A DNA stretch of 64,000 nucleotides from Anabaena lutea FACHB-196 (lineage in GTDB: Bacteria > Cyanobacteriota > Cyanobacteriia > Cyanobacteriales > Nostocaceae): assembly GCF_014698305.1 (NCBI RefSeq), contig NZ_JACJST010000004.1:124001-188000 (forward strand). The letters are read 5' to 3'. Made by a program: the position numbers and the translations under genes. The notes beneath the pieces were generated by a model. That model was not told the DNA's origin. It worked only from the letters and a program-made list of their open reading frames with translations, and searched no databases. Shown here in pieces: positions 9,659 through 19,383 of the stretch (positions within the stretch are counted from its first letter, which is position 1; every line of letters begins with the position of its first letter).

Positions 9659-10285
9659 ATGGCTAATATCCTCCACATTGACTCTAGTCCACGTGGTGAA
9701 CGTTCGGTTTCGCGTACACTTTCCTACGAGTTCATTACCTCTTGGAAAGATACCCATCCTGAAGATACAATAACCTACCGAGATTTAGGTCGTAATCCTG
9801 TTCCCCATGTAGACGAGTCATGGATTGCTGCTGCTTTTACACCACCCAACGCACGCACACCGGAACTAACTGAAGCAATTTCACTCTCTGATAGCTTAGT
9901 TGATGAGTTGCTAGAGGCAGACCGTTACGTTCTTGGCGTACCGATGTACAACCTTAGTGTACCATCTACTTTTAAGGCTTACATTGACCAAATTGTTCGT
10001 GTTGGCCGCACCTTTGTAATTGGTGAGAATGGGAGCATCTCAGGTTTAGTTCCTAGCGATAAAAAGCTGCTGGTTATCACCTCTCGTGGTGGTACTTTCC
10101 CTCCAGGAACTCCCGCTGCTGCTTATGATTTGCAAGAACCCTATATCCGTGCCATTTTTGGTTTTATTGGCATAACTGATATTACTTTTATCCATGCAGA
10201 TAGCCTAAATTTAGGTGATGAAGCGCGGGAAAAATCTCTAGAAGCAGCTAAAAATGCGATCGCTCAAGCTGTAACTAATTGGTAA
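9659..10285 (+). CDS. azoR: FMN-dependent NADH:quinone oxidoreductase / azoreductase
   Basis: A 208-residue flavodoxin-like-fold enzyme of the AzoR family. It reduces quinones by two electrons with NADH and can cleave azo bonds; its physiological role is usually resistance to electrophiles and quinones. The N-terminal FMN phosphate loop is DSSPRGERSVSR (about residues 8-19), and VPMYNLSVPSTFKAYIDQ (about 94-111) is the flavin-binding family motif. It starts at ATG 9659. A paired palindrome upstream suggests dedicated control by a small redox-sensing regulator, but none is encoded next to it. Confidence 0.9.
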   Translation: MANILHIDSSPRGERSVSRTLSYEFITSWKDTHPEDTITYRDLGRNPVPHVDESWIAAAFTPPNARTPELTEAISLSDSLVDELLEADRYVLGVPMYNLSVPSTFKAYIDQIVRVGRTFVIGENGSISGLVPSDKKLLVITSRGGTFPPGTPAAAYDLQEPYIRAIFGFIGITDITFIHADSLNLGDEAREKSLEAAKNAIAQAVTNW

Positions 10286-10412
10286 TTTAACATCTATGGA
10301 GACGTTCGGTGGAATGTCTCTACACCTAAATTTATAATTTGGTACTGATGGAATTTTTAATGAATTCTGGGGGTATGAATCTTCGTTACAAAACTTAAAT
10401 TACTCATTATTT

Positions 10413-11276
10413 TTATAAAATATCTAACTCCTCTCTCACAGATAATGGTTGATAACCTAAAGCAAAGGCTTTTGAACTATCTAAGGAAACATCTTTTGGT
10501 CTAGGTGCTGCCATTTTCACATCTGCCTGAAGACATGATTTTAATTTATCACTAGGAAGTTGCAAAACTTCCACTAATATTTTACCAAAGTCATAACGGG
10601 AAATTCTTTCTTTACCTCCTAAATGAATTATGCCGTTAACTTTTGCTAATGCTAACAATAACCCTTTTGCGGCTGTGTTTGCACTAACTGGTGTGCGAAA
10701 TTCATCTATAAATAAACTTAGTTCTTTTCCATCTTGCAATATTTGAATAAATTGCTGAATAAAGCTTTTCGCTGTAGGTGTTTGTTTCCCAAACATTAAC
10801 GGCATTCTGCAAATTGCCGCTTGAGGATATAATTTTAATATACCGACTTCAGCTTGGACTTTTTGTTCACCGTAAATGTTGACGGGTGAGACTTTATCTA
10901 TTTCTGTATAAGGTGGATTTAAACCATCAAAAACTAAATCGCTGGAGGTAAAAGCTAAAGGTAAAGAATTGTCTGCACAAAGTCCGGCAATGTGACAAGA
11001 TGTTGTCACGTTTATTGTATAGGATTCCTGGGGATAAAGTTGACAGTAATTCGGTTGAGATTGTGCGGCTGTGTGAATTACTGCATCTGGTTTGATATCA
11101 TTGAATATGCCCTTTAATTCCTGAAAGTCGGTTAAATTAACTTTGACGATTTTGATATTCGGTATTGCTAAAACATGGGTATGATATGTACCGTAAACTT
11201 CCCATTCTTGTTGCGCTAATTGGCAAAGATGCCACCCTAGAAAACCACTAGCACCAGTAATTAGGAGTTTTTGCAT
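10413..11276 (-). CDS. SDR-family reductase, RmlD-like (dTDP-4-dehydrorhamnose reductase-like)
   Basis: A 287-residue extended short-chain dehydrogenase. The Rossmann motif GASGFLG is at residues 8-14, and the catalytic YxxxK (IYGEQKVQ) is near 147-151. Overall it resembles RmlD-type sugar-nucleotide reductases, but no other dTDP-rhamnose gene is nearby, so the substrate is uncertain. It begins at ATG 11276. The TPR gene ends 65 bp upstream on the same strand, so the two may be co-transcribed. Confidence 0.8.
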   Translation of the reverse strand: MQKLLITGASGFLGWHLCQLAQQEWEVYGTYHTHVLAIPNIKIVKVNLTDFQELKGIFNDIKPDAVIHTAAQSQPNYCQLYPQESYTINVTTSCHIAGLCADNSLPLAFTSSDLVFDGLNPPYTEIDKVSPVNIYGEQKVQAEVGILKLYPQAAICRMPLMFGKQTPTAKSFIQQFIQILQDGKELSLFIDEFRTPVSANTAAKGLLLALAKVNGIIHLGGKERISRYDFGKILVEVLQLPSDKLKSCLQADVKMAAPRPKDVSLDSSKAFALGYQPLSVREELDIL

Positions 11277-11341
11277 ATTTCCTCACAAAACTGAGCATCT
11301 AGTTTTTGGTTATGCAGATGCTTTTGATAACCAGTCATAAT

Positions 11342-12085
11342 CTATTGGATTAATTCCTGAAAGCGTTTTTCATTCCGTACCTTATCAAAATCAGCATCGG
11401 TTTTCGCTAGATTTTGATATTTCTCTGGTACTAATTGAATAGCTTTTTCTAGGTTTTCCAGTGCTAATTCGACATTATCTTGTAAGGCATAATTACAAGC
11501 TTTGTTATAATATGCTTGATGGGAATTTGGCTGAATAGTAATTGCTTGGTTGTAAGAAGCTAAAGCTTCCTTGTAGCGTTGCAATTTGGTGAGTGCAATT
11601 CCTCGATTAATCCAGGCTTCAGATTTATCTGCGTGAATAGCGATCGCTTCATTGTAGGCTGTAACTGCTTCTTCGTAACGGCGCAAAGCTGTTAAAGCAT
11701 TTCCCCGATTATACCAAGCTTCATCTTTATTCGGTCGAAGTGCGATCGCTTTATCATAAGATTCTACAGCTTCTTGATAACGATGCAAAGCAATTAACGC
11801 ATTTCCTCTGTTAACCCATGTTTCTTCGCTGTCGGTTTTAATAGCGATCGCTTGATTATAAAACGTCAAGGCTTCTTTGTAGCGATTGGTATCTAAAAAA
11901 CTATTGCCTTGATTTAACAAATCCTCTGCTTTTTGGCTATCCTGTACTTCTGTTAACAATTGATTGACATTTCGTTCTTGTACAAATTGCTTGGTATTTT
12001 CAGCTGATGAGATTGCCAAATCACCACAGCCAATTGTCAAAAAACTCATAAATCCACAGGCAATTAAGCCTCGCCAAACAACCAT
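11342..12085 (-). CDS. Tetratricopeptide repeat protein, probably exported or lipid-anchored
   Basis: About 247 residues with an N-terminal hydrophobic segment containing FLTIGCG, a plausible but non-classical lipobox, followed by at least five TPRs (about residues 48-215; repeated pattern AW.NRGNAL..L.RYEEA...Y..AI). It ends in a FDKVRNEKRFQELI motif common at the end of cyanobacterial TPR proteins. The frame is open to 12157, but that Met has no binding site, whereas ATG 12085 has GTAGG upstream and starts directly at the signal sequence. It is a protein-protein interaction scaffold of unknown partner. Several GCGATCGC octamers fall inside the repeats. Confidence 0.8.
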   Translation of the reverse strand: MVVWRGLIACGFMSFLTIGCGDLAISSAENTKQFVQERNVNQLLTEVQDSQKAEDLLNQGNSFLDTNRYKEALTFYNQAIAIKTDSEETWVNRGNALIALHRYQEAVESYDKAIALRPNKDEAWYNRGNALTALRRYEEAVTAYNEAIAIHADKSEAWINRGIALTKLQRYKEALASYNQAITIQPNSHQAYYNKACNYALQDNVELALENLEKAIQLVPEKYQNLAKTDADFDKVRNEKRFQELIQ

Positions 12086-13484
<1,399 letters not shown>

Positions 13485-13795
13485 AAAATTCTTTTTTTGG
13501 TTTTCTCAAAATCAATTGATACCGCAAAACCTCAATCCCAAGAACCTCTCCCTAACCCTCTCCTAAAAGGAGAGGGAAAAGGAAAAACGAAAATCAAAGT
13601 TTCTTTCCTTGTGGGAGAGAGATTTAGAGACAGGTTGGTTAGAGAGGTTGAAAAGTAAGTAAAAAACACAGATTACCGATAGCACCCTGAGATTTAAGCT
13701 AATTTCAGGGTGCTACGCTGTTAAAATTACTCAAAATTTTTTTAAGATGAGATTTGTTAATCTGGGTTAGAAAAAAGTATGAGAAAATAGAAAGC
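13485..13795. other. Spacer with palindromic repeats after por
   Basis: Holds a CCTCTCC/GGAGAGG palindromic repeat at about 13545-13576 and a 10-bp perfect stem AGCACCCTGA (13681-13690) with TCAGGGTGCT (13705-13714). The second could terminate por transcription, although no T-run follows at once. Confidence 0.5.
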
Positions 13796-15148
13796 ATGAC
13801 GATTGAATCTAATTCCGCTCATCCACCTCAGCCAGAACCCAAACTAGACCAAGACTTGCAACCAGATGACTTTGACGTTGATACAAGTGAAAATGGACTA
13901 ACCGCAGAAGGGTTGGCTGCACAACAAGCTTTATCAGCAATTTCGTCTTTACAGTCTTCCCAAAATACAAATGCCCTAAAACGAGCTTCGTCTAACTTCA
14001 AAGAAGCATCTAGTCATAATATTATAGTTAAACCAAGGGCATTAGTTTTTACTTTACTAGCGATCGCTCTCACTTTTATTGGTATTGCTATTAATAACTC
14101 GTTTCTGGGTATCTTGGGAACTTTGGGAACTTTGGTGTTATCGGTGGCAATGCTTTTCCCTTGGCTAAAAGATCTCATGCAAGAATGGTTTTCTCCCCAA
14201 GATAGAACCTTATTTGTAGCCTTTATGGGGTTATTAGTAGGCATTACTGGCTTATTTAGATTTGCTGGTGTGGGTGATAACCTCCTGCGTTGGGGACGTA
14301 AAATTAACTGGGAAGCTTCAGGAACTTTAGCCGAATGGTTTGGTGCTTTAGGGCAAATTTCCATTGCCATTATTGCCGTTTACGTGGCTTGGCGACAATA
14401 TGTGATTTCTAAAGACTTAACTATTCAACAAAACCTGCTCACAGTACAGCAAAATATTATTACTCAACAGCAAACAATTGATTCTTACTTCCAAGGTGTT
14501 TCCGACTTGGTACTTGACGAAGAAGGATTATTAGAAGATTGGCCGCAAGAAAGAGCGATCGCAGAAGGACGAACTGCCGCTATTTTTAGTAGTGTAGATG
14601 GTAGTGGTAAAGCCAAAATTCTCCGTTTTCTCTCCCGTTCCAAATTGCTGACACCATTAAAACGCGATCGTCGTTTAGGTAGAGCCATTCTCGACGGTAT
14701 CGGTGGCTACGCTGAAGACCGATTAGAAGGTGTGCGCGTCATCGACTTAGGAGTAATGTTAGCAGGTTCAGACCTTGCTGGTAATGATTTACGTTGGACT
14801 GATTTAAGTGAAGCTAATCTAGTTCGTGCTAATCTTAGCGGTTGCGACTTAGTAAAAGCTAATCTATCCCGTACCATTTTATATGGTGCCAATCTCAGCA
14901 ATGCTGATTTAAACGGAGTGCGTTTCTTCTATGGTTCAGTGGAAAAAGCCTCACCCCGCAGTCGTATCAACCCACCTGACTATGATACAGGAGAACACAC
15001 CGGTGCAGTTGTGGAAAAAGCCGATTTTAGCAACGTCCAAAGAATGTCTGAATCAGCCCGTTGTTACTGCTGCGCTTGGTGTGGTGAAGAATCCAGAAAG
15101 ACAATTCCCGGTGGTTGTGAAGGAATTCCCAATCAGTTGGGGAGATAA
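13796..15148 (+). CDS. Membrane-anchored pentapeptide-repeat protein with C-terminal Cys cluster
   Basis: About 450 residues. A disordered acidic N-terminus (to about residue 85) is followed by three to four hydrophobic segments between about residues 90 and 205. A cytosolic helical region comes next, and then A(D/N)LxxAN pentapeptide repeats at about 325-370 (LSEANLVRANLSGCDLVKAN). The tail carries CYCCAWCGEE, a possible metal site. The frame extends to 13754, but ATG 13796 is the more natural start. Function unknown. A decayed copy of parts of this gene lies 750 bp downstream at 15890-16028. Confidence 0.75.
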   Translation: MTIESNSAHPPQPEPKLDQDLQPDDFDVDTSENGLTAEGLAAQQALSAISSLQSSQNTNALKRASSNFKEASSHNIIVKPRALVFTLLAIALTFIGIAINNSFLGILGTLGTLVLSVAMLFPWLKDLMQEWFSPQDRTLFVAFMGLLVGITGLFRFAGVGDNLLRWGRKINWEASGTLAEWFGALGQISIAIIAVYVAWRQYVISKDLTIQQNLLTVQQNIITQQQTIDSYFQGVSDLVLDEEGLLEDWPQERAIAEGRTAAIFSSVDGSGKAKILRFLSRSKLLTPLKRDRRLGRAILDGIGGYAEDRLEGVRVIDLGVMLAGSDLAGNDLRWTDLSEANLVRANLSGCDLVKANLSRTILYGANLSNADLNGVRFFYGSVEKASPRSRINPPDYDTGEHTGAVVEKADFSNVQRMSESARCYCCAWCGEESRKTIPGGCEGIPNQLGR

Positions 15149-15167
15149 AGTTGCCACAATTCAGCTT

Positions 15168-15830
15168 TTAGCTATCTGGGAGAATGATGTTTAAGGAAGT
15201 ACGCACATCATCCAATGGAGTTTCCCACAAAAGATTCCATTCAATGCCAAATAGAGGTTTAGCCTGTTTTGCCATTATCCATCCTTGAGCTATAGAATCC
15301 ATGTATTTTGTCGAAAGCTCAATATCATAAACAACAGCTTTAAGCAGATTTTTCGTTAACAATGCCAGCCAAAACCGCGTCGCGTATAACTGAGAAACAT
15401 AGAAAGCTTCTAATTGGATTTCACCCAGGATATTTGTATTAGAACCAGTAACGATATGCCAAATATCATGGGTTTCGGTGATATGTGCTGAGAAAAATTG
15501 GTAATCATTTTCTACTAGCCCTGGTTGTAAAGGTTGTAAATTGTTTTCTAGCATATGTTGAGCATAGGCATATCCAAAGGTATTAACTGGTAGACTATAC
15601 AGCTTTTGCAGATCAATATTACCCACCCGTGGACGCTTTTCAAAAGCTTGTTTTCCTTGGGGAGTGCTGGAGAGAAAATCAATTATCTTGTCCAAGCTAT
15701 AGGAATCATTCACAACATTAGCCAGTTTGCCAATATGCTCAAAATCTCCATCAGCCGCTTTTGTAAAATTGACAATAGTCTCAATTACGCTATCCTGCCA
15801 TATTTGGTCTGATGACTCTACAGACTGCAT
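15168..15830 (-). CDS. COQ4 family protein
   Basis: A 220-residue all-helical protein carrying the complete COQ4 metal motif HDxxH-x11-E: H121, D122, H125 and E137 in THDIWHIVTG...GEIQLE. COQ4 acts in ubiquinone synthesis in other organisms, where it has been linked to ring decarboxylation/hydroxylation and complex assembly. Cyanobacteria make plastoquinone rather than ubiquinone, so the substrate here is open. ATG 15830 is the start. It is convergent with the pentapeptide gene, 19 bp between stops, and sits between that gene and its decayed partial copy. Confidence 0.85.
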   Translation of the reverse strand: MQSVESSDQIWQDSVIETIVNFTKAADGDFEHIGKLANVVNDSYSLDKIIDFLSSTPQGKQAFEKRPRVGNIDLQKLYSLPVNTFGYAYAQHMLENNLQPLQPGLVENDYQFFSAHITETHDIWHIVTGSNTNILGEIQLEAFYVSQLYATRFWLALLTKNLLKAVVYDIELSTKYMDSIAQGWIMAKQAKPLFGIEWNLLWETPLDDVRTSLNIILPDS

Positions 15831-15889
15831 ATTTAAAAACCTGTGTTAAAGTTTATGTTTTTAGTTTGACCTCAACAAATTCTAACCCA

Positions 15890-16028
15890 GAAGACAGTTT
15901 AGAGGGAGTGCGCGTCATAAATAAGTTGAGGCGTAATGTTTAGCAGGTAATGCGCTTGGGGTGGCGAAAAAACCAGAGGCACAATTCCTGGTGGTTGTGA
16001 AGGTATTCCCAATCAGTTGGGGAGATAA
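15890..16028 (+). pseudogene. Decayed, internally deleted copy of the pentapeptide-repeat gene
   Basis: 15890-15950 matches the stretch around 14716-14770 of the intact gene (shared GTGCGCGTCAT and GTAATGTT.AGCAGGT). 15951-16028 matches its last 80 bp (GGTGGTTGTGAAGG, then CCCAATCAGTTGGGGAGATAA), with everything between deleted. Small indels and stops break the frame. Confidence 0.85.
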
Positions 16029-16123
16029 CAAAATTAAGTAGGTAAGTAAGTAGGCGGTAAAATTTCCAAGTATGTAACGAAAGATAAAGTTGCCCAAAAC
16101 GTTTTCCCTGTTGCCTGTTCCCC

Positions 16124-16158
16124 GTTCCCTGTTCCCTTGTCATAACGACAATTTTTAA
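16124..16158. repeat. 35-bp dispersed repeat, copy 1
   Basis: 35 bp beginning GTTCCCTGTTCCC and ending CGACAATTTTTAA are identical at 20612-20646. Both copies are intergenic and followed by related ACCTACT text. Confidence 0.85.
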
Positions 16159-16179
16159 TACCCACCTACTTAACCTGAG

Positions 16180-16863
16180 TTAAAAAATCATTGATTTTGA
16201 AACCGTGGAAAGCTTTGCAACCATCTGAGTACGAGATGAAACCTCAAGCTTGCGAAACATTCTTTTTAAAGCTTGCTTGACAGAGTTTTCAGTAATCCAA
16301 AGTTCAGCACTAATTTCTGCATTGGTTTGTCCTTGAGCCACCAAGGAAGCAATTTGCACTTCACGAGGCGTTAAACGCTCTGTCTGTAATAGTGGGTGTA
16401 GCGATTTTGCCGATGTCACCCAAGTAGAAATGTGCAGACAAAGCGCACTCAAATCTGTAAGATTTTGTGAATCAAAGGCAGCCATTCCTTGCTCACGGGT
16501 CAAACCTACCACGCCCACTAACTGACCATTGCTGACAATTGGCCCTGCCATGACGTGCCAGTGGTCAGCACGAGGACAAATCAACTTCCAAGTCTTAGGT
16601 TCTACTACTAAAGCTTCATGAACAGGGGCATGGCGTTCTACCAAGTAGCGCACAACTGGATTGTGTTTTGGCGATAATGCAATTTGCAATGCTTTTTGGA
16701 TATTGCTGTCAACTAGAGAAATTTGAGCAAAGAAAAACAGCCTACATCGTGTAGCTGTAAAATACTCACTCATTTGTGTAGATATGAAAAAACGCAACGT
16801 CTGTTCATCTTTAGCTTCAGCAATTGCATGAAATAGAGATTGTAAGGCAGTCATGATTAGCAA
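16180..16863 (-). CDS. GAF-LuxR-type transcriptional regulator
   Basis: About 225 residues. An N-terminal GAF-like sensor domain (about 15-150; VMAGPIVSNGQLVGVVGLTR is a typical GAF core) is followed by a C-terminal LuxR/FixJ helix-turn-helix (about 165-220; LTPREVQIASLVAQGQTNAEI). It is probably a small-molecule- or light-responsive DNA-binding regulator; the ligand is unknown. The TTG at 16863 has AAAGGG six bases upstream, while ATG 16854 is three codons further in; either may be used. It is divergent from the DUF6220-like/rhodanese pair, which it may control (inference from layout). Confidence 0.85.
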   Translation of the reverse strand: MLIMTALQSLFHAIAEAKDEQTLRFFISTQMSEYFTATRCRLFFFAQISLVDSNIQKALQIALSPKHNPVVRYLVERHAPVHEALVVEPKTWKLICPRADHWHVMAGPIVSNGQLVGVVGLTREQGMAAFDSQNLTDLSALCLHISTWVTSAKSLHPLLQTERLTPREVQIASLVAQGQTNAEISAELWITENSVKQALKRMFRKLEVSSRTQMVAKLSTVSKSMIF

Positions 16864-17217
16864 AATGTACCCTTTCGAGGTCTAGGCGTAGTATCGCAAC
16901 CAGACTTATCTTAGCTTTAGTCACATCAAACCGCTTCGCGGAGTCATTAGTTATTAGTCCTTAGTCCTTAGTTTTTTCGCCCACTCTGTTGCGAGGTATG
17001 TACCAAAAAACTCTTTAGAGACTTCCAAATAAAAAAATATCCCGTCGTTTTGAGAGCAGGGGGGCAGGGAGCGGGGAGCAGGGGGAGGAAAGGTCATTTT
17101 AGTTGCAGAAATTTGGATCATCTTTTTTGTGGAGTTCTCTTATTAATGACCAATGACCAATGACCAATGACCAATAACCAATGACTAATTTGTTTGCTTT
17201 TTTTGGATGACTTTACC
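16864..17217. other. Divergent spacer with 7-bp tandem repeats
   Basis: Carries about six imperfect tandem copies of AATGACC (about 17144-17186), a short TTAGTCC duplication near 16950, and G-rich low-complexity sequence near 17060. No gene. Confidence 0.55.
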
Positions 17218-17637
17218 ATGACTGTAAATTCTGGCATTGATGACAAACAGATATCAGGGCGCTGGCTTCAAATCGGTTTTTTGATAGCAGCAGTGTTTTT
17301 CAATCTCTGTTTAGCAGCCCAAGTATTCAGTGTGGGACTGGCTTACTTTTACAACTCTGATTGGTGGAACTTACATATTTGGCTTGTGCGAGGATACAGC
17401 GGACTCTCACTAATTTTGTTGGTATGGGTGTTTTTGATTCCATTTCCCCCAAGAGTTCAGCATCTGACAGCAAGTATGCCAGTGCTGCTGGGACTGCAAT
17501 TTCTCACAATTCACTTGAAGACTTCTTTTCCTTTAGCAGTGTTCCACCCACTCATTGGCTTTTCTTTATTCTCTATTTCTACAACCTTAGTTCATCGGAC
17601 ATCGCGCATCTTATTTCCCAACCACAACCAAGAATAA
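17218..17637 (+). CDS. Small four-helix membrane protein, DUF6220-like
   Basis: About 139 residues with four hydrophobic segments (about 17-42, 60-78, 85-103 and 108-125), resembling the DUF6220 family. Function is unknown. The frame opens at a TTG at 17194, but ATG 17218 is the better start. It is 57 bp upstream of the sulfurtransferase on the same strand, a likely operon. Confidence 0.65.
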   Translation: MTVNSGIDDKQISGRWLQIGFLIAAVFFNLCLAAQVFSVGLAYFYNSDWWNLHIWLVRGYSGLSLILLVWVFLIPFPPRVQHLTASMPVLLGLQFLTIHLKTSFPLAVFHPLIGFSLFSISTTLVHRTSRILFPNHNQE

Positions 17638-17694
17638 ATCCGACCAGAAAACACAACTTTTAATTCTTTTAGCGAAATTAGAGGAGAAATACAA

Positions 17695-18528
17695 GTGTCT
17701 CAATACGCTGATCCATCCACTCTAGTTGATACCCAGTGGCTTGCAAATCATCTCAATGATCCAAACGTCCGCATTCTTGAAGTGGATATGAGTTCAGAGC
17801 GGTACCAAAATGCTCACATACCTGGTGCTGTCTTCTGGAACATTTTTTCAGACTTACTATTGCCTGATTTGAAGATGAATTTAGATCCGCGAGCCTTTGA
17901 GAAGCTTATGGCACGTTCAGGCATCACTAATGACACAACAGTGATTGCCTACGGCAGTTATCCGGGAACGGGAGCCTGGATTTTCTGGTTGTTGAAAGTC
18001 TTTGGGCATAAGAATGTCCGAGTTCTCAATGGCGGCTACCAGAAATGGAAGTCAGAAGATCGTCCCCTAGCAACTGAGTTATCCAAGTTTTCTGACACTG
18101 ATTACCGTGCCAAAACTCCTGATACTCATCTGCGAGTATTACATAATGAAATTCAGGCATCGATTGGTCAAAGCAATCGGGTTTTGTTGGATGTGCGAAC
18201 ACATCAAGAATATTGTGGTGAGTGGTTTTTCAATCAGCCACCAAAAGAAGGTGAACTGACTGGACATATTCCAGGTGCAGTGCATCTTGAGCATCTCTTA
18301 ACTCTCAACGAGGATGGAACTTTTAAATCATTCAACGAATTGAAAAATCTTTATCACAGTAAGGGCATTACAGCTGATAAGGAAGTGTTTCCCTACTGTG
18401 CCATCGGTGCGCGTTCTGGATATACATGGTTTGTCTTGAAGTATTTATTGGGCTATCCGAATGTTCGGAGTTATGATGGCTCTTGGTTTGAGTGGAGTCG
18501 CCTGCCTGATGTAGCCATCGAGAAATAG
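17695..18528 (+). CDS. Thiosulfate/3-mercaptopyruvate sulfurtransferase (two rhodanese domains)
   Basis: 277 residues with a tandem rhodanese fold. The N-terminal inactive domain carries the CH2A-like motif HIPGAV (about residues 42-47). The C-terminal active domain has catalytic C235 in YCAIGARSG. Rhodaneses move sulfane sulfur to thiophilic acceptors. The loop has Ala after the Cys where Arg is usual in thiosulfate sulfurtransferases, which may shift substrate preference. The start is GTG 17695, with GAGGAG upstream. It is convergent with map. Confidence 0.92.
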   Translation: MSQYADPSTLVDTQWLANHLNDPNVRILEVDMSSERYQNAHIPGAVFWNIFSDLLLPDLKMNLDPRAFEKLMARSGITNDTTVIAYGSYPGTGAWIFWLLKVFGHKNVRVLNGGYQKWKSEDRPLATELSKFSDTDYRAKTPDTHLRVLHNEIQASIGQSNRVLLDVRTHQEYCGEWFFNQPPKEGELTGHIPGAVHLEHLLTLNEDGTFKSFNELKNLYHSKGITADKEVFPYCAIGARSGYTWFVLKYLLGYPNVRSYDGSWFEWSRLPDVAIEK

Positions 18529-18612
18529 TGAAATCTCATGTTATGAAGCGAATCTCTCCCTATCAAACCCAAAAAGTGAGTTGTGAAGAGTTGAGGGAGA
18601 GAAATCTGGTAG

Positions 18613-19383
18613 TTATGGTAGAAGAGTCAGGATTTCCACACCATCTTCAGTTACTGCTAATGTATGCTCAAATTGAGCCGATAGTTTGCGATCGCGTGTT
18701 ACCGCAGTCCAACCATCATTCAACATCTCTACTTCATAGGTTCCTTCATTAATCATCGGCTCAATGGTAAACACCATACCTGGTCTCAGCCGCTTACCTC
18801 TACCCCTGATGCCATAATGGGGAATATCAGGTGCAGTGTGGAAAATATTACTAATCCCATGTCCAACAAAATCCCGCACCACAGAAAAGCCTTGAGCCTC
18901 AGCATACTCTTGAATAGCTGCCCCAATATCCCCAATCTTCGCATCGGGTTTCACTTCTGCAATACCTAAGCGAAGACACTCTTCTGTTACTTCCACCAAT
19001 TTTTGGACTTTGGGAGAAGATGCACCGACAATAAATGTCTTGGAAGTATCACCGTGATAACCATCGACAATAGGTGTGACATCAATATTGATAATGTCAC
19101 CTTCCTTGAGAATCTGTTTAGCATTAGGAATACCGTGACAGATCACCTCATTCACACTGGTACAAATTGACTTAGGAAAGCCTCTATAGCCCAGAGGGGC
19201 GCTTTTCCCTCCGTGGGCTTTTGTCCAACGTTCCGCTTCATCATTAAGTTGCAGAGTACTAACCCCCGGTTTTACCAAAGGTTCTAAATGTTGTAACAGT
19301 TGCGCTGCCAAACGTCCAGCCCGACGCATTTTTTCTATTTCTCGCTGGGATAAAATAACTATTGGTTCAGTTTTCGTTTTCAT
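18613..19383 (-). CDS. map: Methionine aminopeptidase, type I
   Basis: Removes the initiator methionine from nascent proteins with a dinuclear metal centre. It has 256 residues, the normal type I length, with all five ligands present: D101, D112, H175, E208 and E239. ATG 19383 directly abuts the TAA stop of bvdR at 19384, so the two genes are almost certainly co-transcribed and may be translationally coupled. Confidence 0.97.
   Translation of the reverse strand: MKTKTEPIVILSQREIEKMRRAGRLAAQLLQHLEPLVKPGVSTLQLNDEAERWTKAHGGKSAPLGYRGFPKSICTSVNEVICHGIPNAKQILKEGDIINIDVTPIVDGYHGDTSKTFIVGASSPKVQKLVEVTEECLRLGIAEVKPDAKIGDIGAAIQEYAEAQGFSVVRDFVGHGISNIFHTAPDIPHYGIRGRGKRLRPGMVFTIEPMINEGTYEVEMLNDGWTAVTRDRKLSAQFEHTLAVTEDGVEILTLLP

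Noticed and set aside
10413..11276. Assignment as true RmlD of a dTDP-rhamnose operon
   Set aside because: No RmlA, RmlB or RmlC gene is near; kept only as RmlD-like.
14931..15194. 87-codon open frame overlapping the pentapeptide gene end
   Set aside because: A shifted reading of the real gene; no start signal or family support.
18528..18752. 74-codon open frame after the rhodanese gene
   Set aside because: Most of it runs antisense to the conserved 3' part of map; no family likeness.
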